Positions 29,907 to 42,039 of a DNA stretch of 64,000 nucleotides are shown here, one piece after another. The first letter of the stretch is position 1. The number at the start of each line of letters is the position of its first letter. The translations under genes were made by a program, and so were the position numbers. The stretch covers positions 248,001-312,000 of the forward strand of contig JADNRY010000040.1 of assembly GCA_015501585.1 (NCBI GenBank), written 5' to 3'. The notes beneath the pieces were generated by a model that saw nothing but the letters and a program-made list of their open reading frames with translations, ran no database searches and was not told the DNA's origin. Source of the DNA: Rhodocollybia butyracea. Taxonomy: Eukaryota; Basidiomycota; Agaricomycetes; Agaricales; Omphalotaceae.

Positions 29907-32171
29907 CCTAAACGGCCACAGGCTAATCAAGCCAAAGAGAGTAGGGAAACTCACGAGCCGAAAGAGGGGAAGAAATCAGATGGAAATTGGAGATCTAGGC
30001 CAAAGGGGAAGGAAACCGCATCTTCATCACAGATTGAAGAAGTCCCAGAATCATCTTGGGCAGCCATTGAGTTGTCATCGGACACCAGCTTCGTCTTTCC
30101 TCCTGCCAAATCCTACACCGAGCTTGGAAACTCGACGGCATCTTTCCAGATGTCCCCAAATACAGCAGAAACATATCTCACATTTGATTTCAATAATATT
30201 GCTGATGAACACGAAACAGCAATGATGGGAGCACATAGCCGAGGGGCTATACTATTTGATTCCGGATGTTCGAGCCACATGACTCCTATGGAGGACAGCC
30301 TCCAAGATCTAAAGTCTATTCCGACTAAAGTCATTCAAGCAGCCAATGCCGGAACTTTTAATTCTAGCATGGCAGGTACGCTTCATTTGGATTTTCCAAT
30401 TGATAACCACGGCAATACTCGAAACGTCCCGCTCCATAACGCCCTCCTATGTCCTAACATTCCCAACACTCTTATTTCCTTGGGAAAACTCGATGATGAT
30501 GGATACAATATCCACATTGGGAATGGTTTACTCACCATGACTGACCCCAACAACAGGATCGTTGCACGTATTCCAAATATCCATGGACTCTACCAGATTC
30601 CCATGGAGGAATATGCTTATGTTGCCAAAGATTGACTGGTATCACTCTATGACGCCCACTGCATCTTAGGCCATCAGAACTATGCTTATATTAAGCACTT
30701 ATTCGCACACAACCAGATCAATGGGATGAGATTGGATAAATCTCACATGGACGAGCCGGAATGCCGTACATGCTTGCTAGCTAAGGCAGCAAGATTTCTG
30801 ATTGCCAAATTACGGTCTTCTCCACGAGCGGAGAATTACGGAGATGTTTTTCACATGGACGTCTGGGGACCTGCATCAGTTCAGACTATCAACCGTTGCA
30901 CTTATGCCCTCACCATAGTCGACGAGGCGACTCTATGGTTAGAGGAACCATTGCTGAAAAGCAAGGATGAAGCATTCACCCAGTACGTCATTATTCAAAC
31001 CAATCTCCAGACTCAATATGGCATCACTGTTAAAATTCTTCACTCTGATCGAGGGGGAGAATTTCTTAGCCGAGAATTTAATCAGTACCTGGAACGACTT
31101 GGCACCCAGTGGAGATTAACGGTGCATGACACTCCGAAACATAACGGCATAGCGGAACGCACTCATCGGACTCTACTGAATGCAGTACAAAGTCTAATCA
31201 TTTCATCAGGACTCCCTAAATGGCTATGGGGATTTATGATGAAGTACGTGGTTTATATTTGGAACAGGACACCAAAGAAGGGAATAAATATGGCGACACC
31301 ATACGAAAAACGGTTCAATCAAAAACCCGACATTTCTAACTTTCAAATATTCGGGAGCATAGTGTATGTAAAGAAGGAGAAAGAGCCAGGAAAATTCAAA
31401 CCACAGGCACAAGAAGGAAGATGGATAGGTATAGACACGGAATCTAACGGATATTTTATCTATTGGCCACAGCGACAAACAGTTACCACGGAACGGAACG
31501 TAACAATTTCCAACAGGCAGATCCAACTCATTGAGGAGGAGGATGGAAATTTGGAAAAGTTGGAAACATCAGTCACTGAGTCGGAACAGCCTATTATTCC
31601 TGTACCTGACAAAATTGCAGAGCCCATCCCGCCGGAACAACTTACCGGAAAACGTGTCAGGCGACCCACTCAGAAAATCAGGGATATCATTGAAGGATCA
31701 GCAGAGGGTAACACGGAACTCCGATACCTTACAGCATCGCTTGCACAAGTCACATCTGAAATCGAATCAGATCCTTTATCAGTTGCAGAAGCTATGCGCC
31801 GACCTGACTGGCCGAAATGGCAAGAAGCCATGAACGAGGAGATATCCAGACTCAACCAGCGTGAAACTTACGATATAGTCATGGCACCATCGGATGCAAA
31901 CATTCTCACATCCAAATGGGTTTATCGGACCAAGAAAGATGAACAAGGACGGCTTACTAGTCACAGAGCCAGACTTGTGGTGCGAGGATTTAATCAAATC
32001 CCAGACGTTGATTATTTTCCAGATGAAACTTTCGCATCAGCCAGAACTATTCTCAGCATCGCAGCTGAACACAGCTGGATCATTCATCAGATGGATGTCA
32101 AATCGGCATATCTGGCAAACTTGATGACAGCGAAAAGATCTACAGGAAGGTACCAACCGGCATTAATCTAG
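29907..32171 (+). pseudogene. Copia element 2 Pol: protease, integrase and start of reverse transcriptase
   Basis: The frame continues from Gag after TGA 29904..29906. It contains the protease motif ILFDSGCSSHMTP (about 30246) and a second TGA at 30633..30635. Then follow a pre-integrase histidine/cysteine zinc region (DAHCILGHQNYAYIKHLF with CRTCLLAKAARF), integrase HSDRGGEFLSREFNQYL and HDTPKHNGIAERTHRTLL, and the first reverse transcriptase block (SKWVYRTKKDEQGRLTSHRA, MDVKSAYL). After about 32124 the frame is lost by one base, and a stop is met at 32169..32171. Confidence 0.9.
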
Positions 32172-33317
32172 GTGTAAAACCCGGACAAGTACTTCGACTC
32201 AAACTTGCCTTGTACAGACTTAAACAAGCAGGTCGAAGATGGTATTTGCGATTCAGGGAAATCATGACAAAGCTAGGCTTCAAACGGTCAGATTTTGATC
32301 ATGCCGTATTCTATCGCACCAACCCATTCACAATCATTTTCATCCATGTGGATGATATGACATTGGTTACCAAAACTCTGGAAATTATGGCACAGCTGAA
32401 GAAATCTATCAGCGCGATTATCGAGGTCACAGATCAGGGCGAAATTCATTGGCTACTTGGAATCGAGATTCAGAGATCACTTCACAGCAGATCTATCCGT
32501 TTATCACAGCGATCATACATACATTGATGCTATTCTTAGCCGCTACGGATTCTCTGACATAAAGCCACTCTCCATTCCTTTCGACCCCCATATTCATCTC
32601 ACCAAAGACCAGATGCCACAGACTGTGGAGGATATCGCCGCTATGCGGGATAAGCCTTACCGAGAAGCACTTGGTGCTCTCCAATATCTTTCCATTGCCA
32701 CACGACCTGATATCACCTATACGGTTGCCATTCTTGCCCGATTCTCGCAGAATCCAGGCATTGCTCATTGGAACGGACTCAGGCGTGTATACGCTTATCT
32801 GAAATATACCCGGGATTATTGGCTAACTTCAGGAGGAGTGCAGAAACATCCTGTCGAGGGATTTACGGACGCCGATGGAATGTCCCAAGAGGACAGACAT
32901 GCCATATCAGGATACATTTTTATGCTTAATGGCGGAGCAGTATCATGGTCATCAAAGCGACAGGACACCATCTCTCTATCCACTACAGAAGCAGAGTACG
33001 TCGCTCTCACGCATGCAGCCAAGGAAGCAATTTGGCTTCAAAACCTCATCTCCGAGTTGTTCACTCCAATCGCCGGACCTATCACACTTCACTCGGACAA
33101 CCAATCAGCCATTGCTTTAGCGAAAGATGACAGGTTTCATGCACGGACCAAACACATTGACATACGGTATCATTTCATTCGGTATGCTATTGAAGAAGGT
33201 AACATTCGACTTACTTACTGTCCAACCGAGGACATGATGGCAGACATTTTCACCAAGGCTTTGACTTCAGCAAAAGCCAAACACTTCGCATCGTCTATGG
33301 GACTTGCAAAGGTTTGA
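32125..33317 (+). pseudogene. Copia element 2 Pol: reverse transcriptase and RNase H
   Basis: After a one-base loss near 32124, the next frame carries EKIYRKVPTG, LYRLKQAGRRWYLRF and the catalytic box IHVDDMT (with His in place of the usual Tyr). This ends at a four-base tandem duplication (ACAT type, about 32512..32524). The last frame, up to 33317, carries DAILSRYGFSDIKPLS, the RNase H motif STTEAEYVALTHAAKEAIWL and a C-terminal TKALTSAKAKHFASSMGL. Confidence 0.9.
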
Positions 33318-33324
33318 GGAGGAG

Positions 33325-33747
33325 TGTTGGACTTCGTCATCTATCAACTTCATTATACTTACTATGGAACAGTCTTCTCACTTCGTTACTATCTATGGAA
33401 CATTCTCTCTCGCTGTAACTACTGGTATGTGAACTAGTTGTACTATCTTTATCCTGCCCACTTGCCATTGCTTTATTATCGTGCTCTTGTCTATTCTTAC
33501 TTACTTACCTTGTGCTCCATTCCACTCTCGTCTTATTACTCTCACTCCGTCTGTGAACGCTTCACACATTGTACTTATTATTAACTCGCTGGACTCGTAT
33601 TTAAGACTGTATGTACTTGTGAAATATCAAGTTGTGTTTTCTCTGTCTTGTGTCTGTGTCTGGACCTTCGTCTCCTCTGTGTCTGTGTGACCAGAGCCAA
33701 CTAACAGTGTAGAGTACACTGTCTGCCTTATCGATCAACCTCTAATA
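33325..33747 (+). repeat. 3' LTR of Copia element 2
   Basis: 423 bases, the same length as the 5' LTR. It is preceded by the polypurine tract GAGGAGGAG and followed by the GAGTA duplication. Confidence 0.95.
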
Positions 33748-33752
33748 GAGTA

Positions 33753-34470
33753 TGCTATTCAATCCATCTTGCTTGAATTGTCAACTAATTGATGAGTTTA
33801 GTTCCAGAGATGCTTTTGGTAATTTTGAGTATCTGCAGCGAAGAAGAACTCACCGAGGAAGAGGGACAAACACTGGCTGATGCTACTGTCAGCGCTGCGG
33901 ATGACCAACAACGATGGCAACAGGTCAAAAGTAAGATTATGGCTGCTGGGAGAATGCAATGGGTGTTCCAACTTACGCTGGAGTCATCTGAACCTGGCCA
34001 CAATCTTATGTTCCCTTTTCAGAGAGGTATCGGAAGCGGTATCGGAACTTGTGGTTACAGAGGACGCTGCTAGGCCCATGACATGTGGTCTGCGCATAGG
34101 ACCAGATGCACCGAGTGTACAGGGCACAGAGATTGGAAGGAATATCTGTATCTTTGATGACACGTGCATACCCATGCTGATATATGCATGCAACCCAAAA
34201 TTAACCAACCTGATCTTCTGACAGCCGTCGTTCGGATCTCACGAACGAGGGTTTACACATCTTCGAACCGCTCACCTGCTGGACCAAGTCCAACAGTTTC
34301 CTTCTCTGAGCATGCGGGTCCCAGGTCCCTGGTCGACGAGCGGCGAGGGGCTTAATATGGAAATGCTGATTAAGAAGATGTTAGAGGATGAGGGAGATGA
34401 TACAGGGATTGTGGGGAGGTTAGCTGATAAGATTGCGAGAGATATCTTATGTAGCTTTGGAAATCTTTGT
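33753..34470 (+). pseudogene. Family Z: 3' part of the copy split by Copia element 2
   Basis: It continues the match to family Z copy 1 directly after the GAGTA duplication: TGCTATTCAATCC against CGCTATTCCG, then the [20 protein letters not shown] region (33838..33900), GPDAPSVQGTEIGRNICI (about 34100) and a C-terminal [20 protein letters not shown] region (34354..34440). The 3' end is degraded (ARDIL in place of [10 protein letters not shown]), so this copy is probably inactive even without the insertion. Confidence 0.5.
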
Positions 34471-34554
34471 ACTATTCATATATGACCATAGTGCGAATAT
34501 CAATTCCCTACCAGTCTAATGTGCTGCCAAAGACGGTCATAGTTCTGCACAGTG

Positions 34555-35030
34555 CAGATAGTTTCATCACACAGAGCTAGTATGAGGAAAAAGATCACAA
34601 AGTTGACTTACCTACAAGAAGTAAACATAAGTTGTCACAAACCATTGTCCGTTCCAAGGCTCTAGCTACTATGCAATATCGCCCCAATCTGTCCACCTGA
34701 ATCCCTCGACGAGGCCACTAGATCAATAACAACGGAAACCAAGGCTGGTAAGCCAAGTCAAGTATTATATGGTTAACATTCCCGGGTTGGCACTGCACCC
34801 AAACTGCACCTGTAACCTCTCTTCCCTCATTGCCTATGACAAATATAGTGGTCACTGTGGCCGGTAGTACTGTCCTACATTCCTGTTTGTATGAGCTGAT
34901 CTTTCCAAGATTTTCCAAGACAACTTTCTTCTTCATTATCAACACAACCCAGATGATCTAAGATTTGCTAAAACGTGTCATATGTAGGTACACTCGACGA
35001 GAAAACCTGTTCGTTAATGCTGTTATACAG
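34555..35030 (-). pseudogene. Family Y: copy 2, decayed
   Basis: It resembles 1850..2620 in order: a piece reading LVSVVIDLVAS, WNGQWFVTTYVYF (about 34630..34680), a piece with TTIFVIGNEGREVTGAVWVQ (34790..34870), and the shared block TACACTCGACGAGAAAA (about 34990). The same frame defect near the GD residues is present as in copy 1. Just beyond, 35110..35330 resembles the 5' flank of copy 1 but inverted, so the copy has been rearranged. Confidence 0.45.
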
Positions 35031-35039
35031 GATGAGTAG

Positions 35040-35790
35040 AGGGAAGTTGCTCAAAACCGATTCTTTTTACTTGACCCTTCATGAACCCAATTGCACACTG
35101 TATTTATCAGGGGGGTCAGGCAAGTCAGGGGGGAGGAAGAGGAAGATTAAGGCTAGAACAGTCCGAGTCCGAGTCTGGTTCTGGTTCTGGGTCATGAAGA
35201 GAAGGATGATTACATTTGATCTTTGGAACCCAGTCGCTGTTCAAGGAGATGGATTTCGAGAATCTATGCTTATATTGCCGTTGTAGTGGCAGAGTGCGAG
35301 TGATAATGGTATGTTTTCCCTCGCTCAAAGAAAAAGTGACAGAGTAAGCATTCCTTGTTATGGGTGGCCAGCAACAAGCACAGTAATCCGATTGAGCGGC
35401 GAGATGTGAACGGATGTTCCATTGAGAAACAGTGGCAGTATCGTCTGAGCCTAGGTGGAGAAGTCCCCACCGATCCATCTTGAGACAATAAACACCTACA
35501 TATTGCTAGAATTTGGTACGAAGTTAACTTGTATAGGGTGGAGTAGTAATGAGGATTCACATTGTAACAATGGTTGAAGTGTGCATATTGCTTTGTATAT
35601 TTTTTATAGAGCGAAATATTATTCCAACGAACTTTGTCAATCGGCTTTTGGCAGAGCAGCTTTTTTGAAATTCTGAAGCAACACAAGCACTCTCGCTTGT
35701 GCTGACAATCAAGAGCTCCTGCCTGCATTTAAGGACTCTGGTTGCTGAAAAGTTAGCGAGTCTGCAGATGTAGTAAATAAATAAGAGGAA
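35040..35790. other. Interval with rearranged family Y flank
   Basis: Apart from the inverted similarity of 35110..35330 to 2640..2840, no supported gene was seen. Frames on the - strand at 35270..35728 and 35557..35883 overlap each other and have no motif. Confidence 0.4.
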
Positions 35791-35791
35791 C

Positions 35792-35977
35792 TTACTCTTT
35801 GGTAACCTGTTCCAGGTCTTGCATAATGGAACCGTTGTCCTTCCAAGATGCGAGCCGCCCAATGACAAGACAACCCCAAGCATCCAAATAAAGTGCGCGA
35901 TAAGTATGATCAGGTTCAGGCCAGGGAGTTGAATTACTATAACCCAGAAATTGACGTTCTTCTAGTTGTGCAAGCAT
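35792..35977 (-). CDS. Hypothetical exon
   Basis: A 61-codon frame starts MLAQLEERQFLGYSNSTPWP and continues DHTYRALYLDAWGCLVIGRL to a Glu-rich end. A consensus-like GTAAG donor follows at about 35805, with a CTGCAG acceptor near 35765, so it may be a first exon. The downstream exon is unclear and no family was recognised. Confidence 0.3.
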   Translation of the reverse strand: MLAQLEERQFLGYSNSTPWPEPDHTYRALYLDAWGCLVIGRLASWKDNGSIMQDLEQVTKE

Positions 35978-37760
35978 GGAGAAATAGGAATAGGTATAGG
36001 AGCCACTATGAGAAGCGCCTCAATCTACTAGTACTACTACACCACCAATCAAGTCCGATGTCAGATAGAGATCGGCGTCACCTCCCCAGTGGATTGTTAC
36101 CTCACTATCCGATTCGATAAGTTTTGAGGTCATCCTGACACTGAATTCCCCGATTTGAGAATCATTCCCTGATGTAGAATGACCCATCAATATTTTCGAG
36201 ACCTTGTTTCAATATCGCTTGTAATTCTCTGCATGTTGTTCAGTAGATGACCTATATACATTTTCAGTATCTCAACCCAATGACTTGTTCATTGTTTGGA
36301 ATGACTCCCAGAATGCTCCTTGCTGATGCTCCCAGCATTGGAGTTGTGTTGGTTAGGAGATTTCAGATCAATGATATTAGATAGAGAAACTACATCGTGT
36401 ACATAGATTTGTGAACTAGAGAACATGTGTGCACAGAGCGAATACAGGAAAACTAAAAGAAGTCATATGAAAAAGACATGCAAGAGAGGAAAATGATAGT
36501 GGAAGACTGTCTACTGTTGCATGTAAAGGTGGATGGAAATGAAGCACAAAAGTGTTGACGGAGGTACAAGAACTAGAGATGATGAACAAGAAGGTGTTCT
36601 GTAAAACAAATATCAGAAAGAACGCAAGCAAACAAAAGCCGGTTACATACCTGCCAACTTTCATTAGGAACGGCGAAGGACAGAGCTAATTTCAATACCA
36701 ATATTGCCATCTTGAGGTTACAGTTCTTGGACAGTTGCTGAGCATCTACGAAGTTTGTTAGAAACTGCAAGTGATACAAATTTGAGACGTACTGTGGAAA
36801 AGATTGTTTCATTCTTTATTGAACAGCAAAGAATTGATCAGTATTCAAGCAGTGAAATGACAAGGGACGGCGGAAGGAAGAATATGGCCTGCAACAAGCA
36901 ACAGAGATAATGAGCAACATGCTCTCTCCAAACAGAACCCACATGCGGGTTTCAACACTGTTAGCCAATTCCGAGTCAATATATGAACGTCAAGGAAGGA
37001 AGAGATGAAAGAGCTGCTGGAATCGGGCGGAAATTGTTGAAGCTTTTGAACTTCACGTGTAAAGGTTAAGGGCCACCTTTTCAACTTGCAGAAAAAGCAT
37101 ATCTCGAAGGGTTACTGCACGGGAGACCCAAGTTAGTACCACGCTTTGACCACGCTGTCACATGACCGGATAATGACTTTGTCTCTCCCGAGTCCTACAG
37201 CTTCCTCTTGTCTCTCTCATCAAGTGTATATCACAAACAACAGAAAAAAACTTGTCATTAGCTCCACAGCTAGCCGACATAACTCAAGGCATAAATTATG
37301 CCTCCTGAAAGATCACCTCAACCCTCAGGAAATCCCTTAGTTCGATTCATCTTCAACATTACCACTTTCACCGAGGCACATCTCTTGTATATCAGGTAAA
37401 TGCAGGTAAATACTCTCTCCATGATAATCAATAATCGGCCCAGCGCACGCCGTGCCTACAGACTTTTCCTGTTGGCAATGCTATGCCCCATTCGAAACAT
37501 CTGAGCATGCTTTGCTACGGGCACTCGTCATCCTGCGTCAGTTTCCCGTGTCTGCTACTTTGCTTCTTCCCCAGTTCCTCAAGCAAGTTGACTCAAGGCT
37601 TCACTAGCACTGCCAGCACAGCACTCAGATACCTTGGGCAACACATTTTTACATGGATGGGTGTCACCTCTACCGCGAAATTCATTCATGATGCAGCAGA
37701 TGTCTATTGTGGGTGCTCGTGTACAGTATGGGTCGGGAGGAGCATCAGCATTTCTCCACA
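35978..37760. other. Interval without a supported gene
   Basis: Several - strand frames (36416..36664, 36573..36812, 36845..37084) are separated by plausible short introns and could belong to a small gene. They show no conserved motif and are not called. Nothing else was recognised. Confidence 0.35.
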
Positions 37761-37764
37761 ATCG

Positions 37765-38010
37765 TGATCAGGTATGATTGGCGTGTATACATGCGGATCA
37801 CGCCTGATTATACAATTATCGGGAGGTATATTCGGGTATGTATAGACCCCCGAGTGCATAATGGAAATGCCTCATTATAGCTCATTATGCATATTTACAC
37901 ACCCGATTTTGTCTGATTATACCGCTCTTTATACTGATTATGCCTTGTCATTATACAGCATTATACCTCATTATACTCACTCATACCAATGTTATAGGTC
38001 CAGTTTTCAC
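37765..38010. repeat. AT-rich repeat of the TCATTATAC type
   Basis: Repeated TCATTATAC, TGATTATAC and GGTATGTATAG words are clustered here. A related cluster at 38930..39075 shares GGGTATGTATAG and CGAGT.GCA in direct orientation. The intervening 38020..38920 has no confident gene. Its - strand frame of 121 codons at 38098..38463 is Leu/Phe-rich without a motif. Confidence 0.5.
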
Positions 38011-38929
38011 TTATTATTGCTCATTATACATTAAAACAGTGAAAGAAGGATGAAAAATAATCATTACTGCTTTGGTACACTACCGCTCAATGCTCTACTA
38101 CTGTACATAGGTTATGAGATACATGCAAGTAAAAAAAACTCCACGACAGCCACATATACCCTTGCCGCCGATATTCAGCCTATCCTCGTTCCCAATATCT
38201 CTTGAACACATTGAAGACTTGAAAATCGGAATCAAGAGCTTGTTTAAACAAGAAAAAAAAACGTACCGAGACTTTGAACAGATCGCCTTCGGAACCTCCA
38301 AAACCCGAAACAACCAAATGAAGAGATAACTCCTGAGCACTTCGAAGACCTGAAAAAGTTTAAACAAAGTTAGAGACTTGTTCAAAGCGGAGAAAAATAA
38401 GACGTACTGAAGCCCTTGATCTCTCAAACAGCCACAGAGACTAAGAAAGAGAGACACGATCACAGAGAATGATATCCTGGATTACAAGAAGTTGTTTACA
38501 TTAGATAAAAAGATAGTCGGAGTATGGAAGACCACTCACCCAAGCAACGAGAACCTCAGTTGTTCATCATCTGTGATCTTGATGCTGTTAAAGTTTGCTT
38601 GAGTATCCTTCAGTTGTAATATCGATAAATAGTTGGCATGGGCGTTCAGCGACGGGCGGGCGACGAGTGATGAGAGAACAGAAAAAAGAAAAGTGAGGAG
38701 AAAAACCGTGAGATTGACCTGTACAGTAGCGTTTGGTAGCTGTCACGAGATCATCAAGTGCCGGCCACTTGACTTATTTGTTTTCAAATGTTGTGTCCAC
38801 TCTTCGAGTTCACTACTAGTAGTAAAAGTTCATCATTGACACTTGAAATTTTCACGGAATGCTTTGGCAACAAGAAGTTAAAGCTTAAGGCCTTGTAATA
38901 AGCTAAATCCTAGTGCTGGTACAGCCCAT

Positions 38930-39075
38930 CATAGCAATGTATAGCTGTGTATAACTGGGTATAATCAGGTATAATGATTATACTACGAGTATGATTGATC
39001 AAATCTTGGCAAGGTATGATGGGGTATGTATAGGCGTTTTGATTACACCGAGTATGCAATTATACGGTTTACATT
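38930..39075. repeat. Second AT-rich TATAATCA/GTATGTATAG cluster
   Basis: Words such as GGTATAATCAGGTATAATGA and GGGGTATGTATAG recall 37765..38010. The two clusters may be ends of one decayed element, but no inverted termini were found. Confidence 0.4.
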
Positions 39076-39079
39076 TGTG

Positions 39080-39866
39080 TGAAATTGCTGATGAGAGGGG
39101 GACGAGTCATCGAAGCGCCCGCTCGACCATACCTATATCTAACGCTTTCAACCTTCTCATCCCCAGACTACCTCCACCCGCTCTTTCTCAGATCTGCCGC
39201 CCCGCCCCAGTTCCCCCAACGCCTCAAAGCTCGACTCTGCTATCATATATCAGACCTATCAGATCGTTCAACGTACACGCCTCCTCCAGAATCAGATAAC
39301 ACCGCCGTGACCGATTCTGATACCGGGCCCAGTCCCTGTTCCAATCCTAGTCCTAGTCCTATTCCTATTCCTGGTCCTTGTTGTACTCCCAGACCCAGTC
39401 CTAGTCGTAGTCCCGGCCCCACCCGCGATCCCGCTCCTTATTACTTCTCTACCCTCTCTTCCTCCTCCTCCCTGTCCTTCAACTCCTCCAATTCCTCAAT
39501 TCCTCAACGCCTCACGCAAACCCTCAATCTCCACTCAAACTCAGCCCGCCTCGTTACTTACACTACCCTCCACCACCGAGTGCAATCCCGCCGTTTGAGA
39601 TAGACTTGAACCCGAGGACAAATATCAAGTCATGGTATTGTTGGCATGTTGCTGCTGATGCGGATTTGAGGGATATGGATTTGGATGTGCACTCTTGGTG
39701 GCCACAGAGCTATAATGTACAGATTGATGTGGATATAGATATGGGGATCGGGGCGAGCACGGGCATGGGTGGGGATATAGACACCCTGGAGGATCGTGCT
39801 TTGTTGAGGTGGCTGAGGGAGGCAAGGGAGGGGTTTTATGTGAGGTATGATAAGGGTGCGGCATGA
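39080..39866 (+). CDS. Family X: least disrupted copy, unknown function
   Basis: The 5' part encodes a Pro/Ser-rich stretch (PPPESDNTAVTDSDTGPSPC, then PSPSPIPIPGP). The 3' part in another frame encodes PPPPSAIPPFEIDLNPRTN, then WYCWHVAADADLRDMDLDVH, and ends RWLREAREGFYVRYDKGAA with a stop at 39864..39866. An intron or an indel must lie between the parts (about 39480..39560). The same two parts, in the same order, flank Copia element 1. The CysTrpHis-Asp-rich C-terminal segment was not recognised. Confidence 0.4.
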
Positions 39867-40430
39867 TGCATGATGCCCAGGCTGATGGTGGTGCTACTGC
39901 TGCTGGGTGCGGACCAGGTTTGAGGTGAGGTGTGGGTGAGTCGAGGTGTATTTTTGCACTTTTTTGTCCTTTCCATATTTAAATATTCAATCACCAGATG
40001 GAACGGAGGATCATTTCGAACTCCTCGCAACATTTTTGCTCTCATTTTGCTCCTACTCGGGACGTCACCAGAACGTACGTGAATCATTATTATTTTATGT
40101 TTCTGTTCTTTGCTCTCGGCTTCAATGCATACTTAGACTTCTGCGCCTAGATACTGCGTGTGGATTTGGTTGCTTTCTTACTGCTTCACGCGTATGGCTT
40201 CAATGGACTCACTTCGGAAGGGTATCTATAGATGACTTGTCTGTTGGTGACATCTTCGGTAGCCTGAGGTTCGCGAACATGTTGATGGTGTAGCCGTTCT
40301 ATAGTCCAGACGAGGGCGTTGGCCAAACCCTCCTTTTCACCTCATACTCCTCTAACCATAGAATGTTTACAAGTTTATTAGGCAATATCGGGGCAGCTTA
40401 ATTTACCGTTATTTCCTACAGTGGCCAGTC
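39867..40430. other. Interval without a supported gene
   Basis: A + strand frame of 115 codons at 39946..40293 has no motif. The last 60 bases (TTTATTAGGCAATATCGGGG onward) resemble the 3' flank of DUF6533 copy A. Confidence 0.4.
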
Positions 40431-41970
40431 TCAACGGACAATCAGAGATATGTGGTTCATGCTGGTTGGTGGTTTGCGCGATTGACTTCGCATGTGGAGG
40501 ATGACTCTGCTGGTTAGCAAGGTGTGCATCACTCGATGGTATGGAATGAAAAGGTTTTGGAGAACATGCTAGGCCATCGGAGGATGAGTTGACGTGACAA
40601 AGTTGAGGATGTAAGAACTCACCGGCAGTAGGAGAACAGTGAGCAAATTTGTCAATGACAGCCCTGAAGTTGATGGAATGGTAAGTATCATAATGGAAAG
40701 GGGGTACAGTTGTAGATAATCACCGAAAATAAACAGATAGTAAGTGATGCCTAGAAATTGACAAACAATCTCAGTTGAAGAGTCATGGTGAACATAACTT
40801 GGAAAATAATTATTCCCTACCGTCTCGGTACACTATGGTGGTCAACGCAGACCAGTTCCCTGAGCGGACTGTATCGAGGCTGGGACTGAGAACAAAGTCA
40901 CGGAGGAGTGAGGAAGAACGCACAAAAAGCGACACCAGGGATCAACATTAGTGTCACGATCACTGGCAAGAAAAGATGGTTCATGAGAGACCAAACCCAA
41001 GAAAAAAAGATCAACTCACTTGCTTCGTAAACCATGAAAATCACCCAACCTACAAACAATATCGGTTTACCACCCACTATCAGGCATCCAATCCGCGGGA
41101 TTGGAGAAGGGATATCTAGGAAGCGGTGACAATGAACATTCGGGGATTCATTGGTAGCTTGCACTATAAGCGCGACGTACATGTCTGTGAATCAAGGAAG
41201 AGATGTACGATGTAAGAATCGGGGACCCAGCATCCCAAGAAGAATATTGTGAGGCCAACAATTAATCTGATATCTTTTCCCCAGAGTGCACAGGTGCGCA
41301 TTGTTAAGACAACTATAGCTCCACATAAGTACCAGTTGTAAACCAAAAATAAGTATGAGAATTAATTTTAATAAGTACCTTCTGTGAGCGCTATTCCTGT
41401 AAGATACATCCCTGTTCAAGGCAAGTTCAAGGCGAAGATAAATCAGACACATCAGACAAATGGGCATTGTTATAAGCAAGAACACTTACATGCAGCGGTG
41501 TTATACAGGGTACGACATGTATTTGGTTCTATAGGTTGCACAAAGTCTACTGCCATAAGTAGCAATGAGTAACGATCAGTAGAGTCAGATATTATTAAGT
41601 GATGAATACATCATCCTTACCTGCGAATAGAAGGCCAATTGTGTCAACAAATGGCATATATCGCTGGATGATGTAGAGCACATTTAGAGGTCGTAGCTTC
41701 TCGGACCAGACGACCTCGAGCTCCACTGGAAGGAGGAGCATCCAGTCATACAAGAAAAGTGCAGCGCTTGATACTGTTTTGATTTTGGTTATGAGTATGA
41801 GGATAGGTAAGGAAGAAATATTATGCACCAAGAACATACTAGGAAAGTACACCATGACGAAGAGCACATTCAGCAGACTCGGAGAGTAAAACAGTAGAGT
41901 GAAGTACCGATATCAATCTACTACCATCCAAGAGTTGGACCAGCTCTTCTAGTGTTAGAGGGACAGTCAT
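40431..41970 (-). CDS. DUF6533-type multi-pass membrane protein, copy C
   Basis: Twelve exons join into 282 codons including the stop: 41908..41970, 41829..41838, 41621..41773, 41490..41549, 41379..41411, 41181..41318, 41020..41115, 40924..40962, 40821..40868, 40724..40750, 40623..40663 and 40431..40568. All introns are GT-AG. The product starts MTVPLTLEELVQLLDGSR. It has FLYDWMLLLPVELEVVW, RYMPFVDTIGLLFA, MRTCALWGKDIRLIVGLTIF, IGCLIVGGKPILFVGWVIFM and LLTSRVILHMRSQS. Exon lengths match copies A, B and D almost exactly. The 10-base microexon gives Tyr-Val-Leu. It forms a tandem pair with copy D, with a stub between them. No inactivating change was seen. Confidence 0.86.
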
Positions 41971-42039
41971 GAGGCGACTCTGAAAAGCCAATTGCAACGT
42001 AGAGCTGGCAACAATACAAGTGGGTCCAGACCTATTTAT

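Larger units (their letters stand above)
28083..33747 (+). mobile_element. Copia-type LTR retrotransposon 2
   Basis: A complete insertion with two 423-base LTRs (TGTTGGACTT...CTCTAATA) and a perfect target duplication GAGTA at 28078..28082 and 33748..33752. The primer-binding site is at 28506..28519 and the polypurine tract GAGGAGGAG precedes the 3' LTR. Zinc knuckle, protease, integrase, reverse transcriptase and RNase H occur in Copia order. The coding part is interrupted by two TGA codons and two frameshifts. The empty target site is visible in the family Z paralogue at 17558..17562. Confidence 0.96.

Noticed and set aside
28771..29954. Minus-strand frames opposite Copia element 2 gag
   Set aside because: They arise from the codon bias of the Pro/Ser-rich gag on the + strand.
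28560..30635. Programmed TGA read-through in Copia element 2 as the preferred explanation
   Set aside because: A second TGA lies in the middle of pol, with frameshifts further on, so simple decay explains the pattern more economically. Read-through is kept only as an alternative.
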